Shown piece after piece: positions 60,904 through 64,000 of a stretch of 64,000 nt of DNA. The stretch covers positions 2,045,870 through 2,109,869 of the forward strand of contig NZ_WELG01000001.1 of assembly GCF_009184425.1 (NCBI RefSeq), given 5' to 3'. Each line of letters begins with the position of its first letter. The stretch's first letter is position 1. Both the position numbers and the translations under genes were made by a program. Source of the stretch: Flagellimonas olearia. GTDB taxonomy: Bacteria > Bacteroidota > Bacteroidia > Flavobacteriales > Flavobacteriaceae. The notes below the pieces were generated by a model, which searched no databases, was not told the DNA's origin, and saw only the letters and a program-made list of their open reading frames with translations.

Positions 60904-62115
60904 TTACACTACTTCAGCAACTACAAAAGTACTGCCGCCAATAAAGATCAAATCATCCGGTTTAGCACCTAATTTTGCTGCTTTAAGACCTTTTTTTACC
61001 GTGCCATACGTATTTCCAAAAATACCTTGTTCGCCGGCAATTTCTTTTAATTGTTCTACTCCCATTCCCCTAGACATGTTGGGTTTCACAAAATAGAAAG
61101 TGGCCTCCTTGGGAAATAGAGACAGTGCCCCTTTTACATCCTTATCATTCACAAAGCCAAGGACCAAGTGCAACTTGTTGTATTTCTGCCTCTTCACTTG
61201 CCTAACCACCCATTGCAGTCCTTCTTTGTTGTGTGCGGTATCGCAGACCACCAACGGCTTTTCCTGCAAAATTTGCCACCTCCCCATAAGTCCGGTGTTC
61301 TTGACAATATTCCTCAGTCCCTCTACTATATTTTTTTCGGATACTTCAAAGCCCATCAAACATCTAATGGTACCGACCACTCCTCTCAAGTTCCGCTTCT
61401 GATAATCTCCAAGGAGATCGGTCCCGTAGTCTGGAATATCCATATCATCCGCAAAAGCAATATCCGTACCCAATTGATGTGCTATCAAGGTAAATATGGT
61501 CTCGGTTTCGGGTTGCCGCTCACTGATGATCACAGGAACCCCTCTTTTAATGATCCCCGCCTTTTCCAAAGCGATTTTCTCCAACGTATCCCCCAAAATA
61601 TGGGTATGGTCCAATCCAATATTGGTGATCAACGACACTTCAGGAACAATGATATTGGTGGAATCCAATCGCCCCCCCAAACCGACCTCAATAATGGCAA
61701 TATCAACCTTCTCATCGGCGAAATAGGTAAAGGCCATCCCCACGGTCATTTCAAAAAATGACAGCTCATGTCCTTCCATATAGACTTTATGGTCTCGTAC
61801 AAAATCCTTGACAAATTTCTTGCCGACCACTTGGCCATTGATCTTAATGCGCTCTCTAAAATCTTTTAGGTGTGGAGAAGTATAAAGTCCCACCTTATAA
61901 CCTGCTTCCTGCAATATGGAAGCCAACATATGGCTACTGGAACCTTTTCCATTGGTTCCGGCCACATGGATACTCTTGAATTTTTTCTCAGGGTTTCCCA
62001 AAAAGTCCGAAAAATGGATGATGTTATCCATTTTGGCGTTAAGGGCCGAAATTCCCTTCTGCTGGTACATGGGAAGTTGGGAAAACATCCAATCCAGCGT
62101 TTCCTTGTAGGTCAC
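60904..62115 (-). CDS. folC: Bifunctional folylpolyglutamate synthase/dihydrofolate synthase
   Basis: 403 residues. The ATP loop is HVAGTNGKGSSSHML; the folate-binding loop and KAGIIKRGVPVI are also seen. It adds glutamate to dihydropteroate or folate. The start is a GTG that overlaps the TAG stop of tonB by 1 bp, so it is the last gene of the exbB-exbD-tonB operon. The usual N-terminus (MTYKETLDWMFSQLPMYQ) supports this start. Confidence 0.95.
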   Translation of the reverse strand: MTYKETLDWMFSQLPMYQQKGISALNAKMDNIIHFSDFLGNPEKKFKSIHVAGTNGKGSSSHMLASILQEAGYKVGLYTSPHLKDFRERIKINGQVVGKKFVKDFVRDHKVYMEGHELSFFEMTVGMAFTYFADEKVDIAIIEVGLGGRLDSTNIIVPEVSLITNIGLDHTHILGDTLEKIALEKAGIIKRGVPVIISERQPETETIFTLIAHQLGTDIAFADDMDIPDYGTDLLGDYQKRNLRGVVGTIRCLMGFEVSEKNIVEGLRNIVKNTGLMGRWQILQEKPLVVCDTAHNKEGLQWVVRQVKRQKYNKLHLVLGFVNDKDVKGALSLFPKEATFYFVKPNMSRGMGVEQLKEIAGEQGIFGNTYGTVKKGLKAAKLGAKPDDLIFIGGSTFVVAEVV

Positions 62116-62996
62116 TATTGTCCCAGTTTAAAATTGACCACCACAAATCCAATTTGTTGCGATGGGGCATTGGAATCGGTGTTCCATTTATGGAGAAGTG
62201 CAGTTCGTCTGGCAGGCTCCAAAAGGCATTGGGCCGTATTCGTGGTTCCTTTTACACCAGGTTCGGCTTTGATTACCTTACCCGTTCTATCGACCGTAAT
62301 CCTGACTACAACCCTGCCTTCCTCATTACATTCTTGACGCACTTTACCGCTATTGACCAGAGCTCTTCCGTTAAGGCCATATCCACCACCGCCGCTTCCG
62401 CTTCCGGGGGCTCCGTAATATGATGTGGCATAAGGATCGCCATCAGGTTGCCCCTTGTCCCCTGTCTTATTATCATCCCCTTCACTTCCAGTGGCAGTAC
62501 CATCAGACTTACCTATACCACCTATCAAGGCGTCCAGGCTCTTTTTCTTGGCTTCCTGCTCTTGCCTTTTTTGTTCTTCGGCCTCCCTTTTCTCCCTTTC
62601 TATCCGTTCCGCTTCGGCTTGGGCCTTTTTGGCGGCTTCATCTGCTTTTCGCTTGACCTCCTGCTGTTGTCTTATCCGTATGGTCTCTTCAGTTTCACTG
62701 GTCAGGACCTTCTCCACAGGCTCTTCCTGTACTTCCTGCTCTTGGGGCTGTTGTTGCTGTTGAACAGGCTCTGCAGGTGGTCGTTCCACATTTCTGGGTT
62801 CAGAGCGAACCCTTTCCATTGGCTGCACCTGCCCGCTCCCAAAATCCATGGTACCAAAATTCACGGCAATTCCATTTTCAATGGGTGGATCCATATAGGT
62901 AAGACCTATGTAAAAAAGCAATAACAGGAATACGCTCAAAATGAGAGTAGTGAGCGTAAAGGATTTTTTCTTGTGTCTCGTATCTAAAAACGGCAT
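62115..62996 (-). CDS. TonB-like energy transducer
   Basis: 293 residues. N-terminal membrane helix (about 15-34), a Pro/Gln/Glu-rich and then long Lys/Glu/Ala-rich charged helix (about 55-155), a glycine-rich section, and a C-terminal TonB/TolA-like domain (GRVVVRITVDRTGKVIKAEP). It couples the proton-motive force, gathered by ExbB-ExbD, to outer-membrane transport. Its start overlaps the ExbD stop. Confidence 0.93.
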   Translation of the reverse strand: MPFLDTRHKKKSFTLTTLILSVFLLLLFYIGLTYMDPPIENGIAVNFGTMDFGSGQVQPMERVRSEPRNVERPPAEPVQQQQQPQEQEVQEEPVEKVLTSETEETIRIRQQQEVKRKADEAAKKAQAEAERIEREKREAEEQKRQEQEAKKKSLDALIGGIGKSDGTATGSEGDDNKTGDKGQPDGDPYATSYYGAPGSGSGGGGYGLNGRALVNSGKVRQECNEEGRVVVRITVDRTGKVIKAEPGVKGTTNTAQCLLEPARRTALLHKWNTDSNAPSQQIGFVVVNFKLGQ

Positions 62997-63382
62997 TATT
63001 TTGGCCGCACCGCCAAGATAACCTTGTAGCTGTTCCTATTGGCAACATCCATAACGTTGACCGCCTCTTTGATGGCAACGCTTTCCTCTGCCCTTAGGAT
63101 GATTGTCGGCTTTTCTTGACCTTCAAGTGCTTTTTTTAGTTCAATTTCAATGTATTCTTTGTTGATTCTCTCGTTGTTCACAAAATACTCCAGATTCTTA
63201 TTGATGGTCACCGAGACATTTTGCGTATTGGTGGATTTCCCCTTTGCCTTTGGCAAAAGCAAATCCAAGGCATTGGGTGCATTGGATGTTAGCATGAAGA
63301 ACACCAATAACAGGAACACAATGTCCGTCATGGATGACATGCTAAACTCCGGGCTTATTTTGTTTCTCCCCTTCAGTTTCAT
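62996..63382 (-). CDS. exbD: ExbD/TolR-family proton channel subunit
   Basis: 128 residues. One N-terminal helix with the essential Asp in SSMTDIVFLLLVFFML (position about 20) and a periplasmic domain with AEESVAIKEAVNVMDVANR. It forms the proton channel with ExbB. Start and stop are tightly placed between exbB (9 bp) and tonB (overlap). Confidence 0.95.
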   Translation of the reverse strand: MKLKGRNKISPEFSMSSMTDIVFLLLVFFMLTSNAPNALDLLLPKAKGKSTNTQNVSVTINKNLEYFVNNERINKEYIEIELKKALEGQEKPTIILRAEESVAIKEAVNVMDVANRNSYKVILAVRPK

Positions 63383-63391
63383 ATTGAAATC

Positions 63392-64000
63392 TTAAATGGG
63401 TTCGTTCAACAAATCCAAAAACTCAACGGCAGTAGCTTCCATTTGGTGGACTACTTTATCCGTACGGTTCACAAGGTGGTTGTATCCGATATAGGCTATG
63501 ATACCCACCACCAATCCGGCCACGGTTGTGGTCATGGCGGTATAAATTCCCGATGCCAGCGAGCCCATCTCGGCCTGTCCACCACTGCTTGCCATTTCAT
63601 GGAAAGCCAAAATCATACCGATTACGGTTCCCAAAAACCCGATCATTGGTGCAGCACCGGCCACAGTGGCCAAAACACTCACGTTCTTTTCCAGCTTGTA
63701 CACCTCAAGGGTACCCGCATTCTCAATGGCCGTATTGATATCATCCAAAGGCTTACCAATCCTGGAAACCCCTTTTTCCGTCAACCGGGCCACTGGCGAG
63801 TCTGTTTGTGCACATAGAAGTTTGGCCGCATCCACTTTCCCATTCATGATGTGGTCACGAATCTGGTTCATAAAGTTCTTATCGATTTTGGACGCCGCCT
63901 TTATGGCAAAAATCCGTTCAAAATAGATGTACAGTGCGACAAATAGAAGTATGAACAGCACTATGATGATCACAATGCTCCCTGTACCTCCGTTAACAAT
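63392..64000 (-). CDS. exbB: ExbB/TolQ-family proton channel, 5' end cut by the window
   Basis: The frame runs past the window edge with no start codon in the normal place (upstream residues IVNGGTGS continue the pattern), so the N-terminus is missing. The visible part, about 200 residues, has three helices, including VLATVAGAAPMIGFLGTVIGMILAF and MTTTVAGLVVGIIAYIGYN. First gene of exbB-exbD-tonB-folC in this window. Confidence 0.94.
   Translation of the reverse strand: MVNGGTGSIVIIIVLFILLFVALYIYFERIFAIKAASKIDKNFMNQIRDHIMNGKVDAAKLLCAQTDSPVARLTEKGVSRIGKPLDDINTAIENAGTLEVYKLEKNVSVLATVAGAAPMIGFLGTVIGMILAFHEMASSGGQAEMGSLASGIYTAMTTTVAGLVVGIIAYIGYNHLVNRTDKVVHQMEATAVEFLDLLNEPI

Noticed and set aside
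1..64000. CRISPR arrays, insertion sequences, prophage genes, rRNA
   Set aside because: No regular spaced repeats, transposase, phage structural or rRNA sequence was recognised anywhere in the window.

Overview
The window looks like chromosomal DNA of a marine or free-living member of the Flavobacteriaceae, plausibly near Muricauda/Allomuricauda. The genus is a guess; the family is well supported. The evidence is gliding and type IX secretion genes (gldJ, porV), the cdd-pdhA-pdhC block beside porV, SprT, PafA and TonB-ExbBD genes of flavobacterial type, lipoprotein signals of Bacteroidetes style, and promoter-like TAnnTTTG boxes in place of TATAAT. Most of the sequence is ordinary, densely packed core genome.

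Layout. 1-5.4 kb: end of a DoxX-type gene, a LytS/LytR-type two-component pair, an exported S9 peptidase and a DUF4136 lipoprotein. 5.4-13.2 kb: obg, a fused hypoxanthine phosphoribosyltransferase/adenylate kinase, divergent purK-purE, an M3 peptidase, and a sigma factor with a small zinc-finger partner. 13.1-24.9 kb: a UbiA-like protein, gcvP, a ketoacyl synthase/methyltransferase/glycosyltransferase group, a PafA-like phosphatase, an MlaE-MlaF pair and a metallophosphoesterase. 25-34.7 kb (mostly minus strand): DUF389 protein, mannose-1-phosphate guanylyltransferase, SprT, SDR, M28 peptidase, pdhC-pdhA, cdd, porV. 35-38 kb: gldJ and murF. 38-42.3 kb: an accessory, partly AT-rich stretch with a large orphan lipoprotein, a second copy of the murF 3' end, an orphan 193-residue protein, DUF4287, DoxX and XRE genes, ending at tRNA-Val(GAC). 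42.6-58.5 kb: sugar use (GH78 rhamnosidase, GalM, GH2 hydrolase, SSS transporter, Nudix-type regulator, GalK, GalT, a beta-propeller glycosidase-like lipoprotein) interrupted by TerC, DUF1338 and LysR genes. 58.5-64 kb: APC permease, MscS channel, tRNA-Val(TAC), folC and the tonB-exbD-exbB operon, cut by the window end.

How genes work together. The clearest system is a galactose regulon. A palindrome AATAAAAGT-N7-ACTTTTATT occurs three times: before the exported GH2-GalM operon, before the SSS sugar transporter, and between the Nudix-type regulator and galK-galT. This predicts one local regulator controlling beta-galactoside cleavage, mutarotation, uptake and the Leloir steps. No galE is visible here.

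Other points for a second look: a 75-bp diverged copy of the murF 3' end 2.2 kb downstream of the real one, marking a probable insertion; no porU between porV and gldJ; a repeated GCCAAC-N6/7-TATAA site at the boundaries of the small accessory genes; overlapping divergent promoters at DUF1338/lysR; and several degenerate REP-like repeats between genes.
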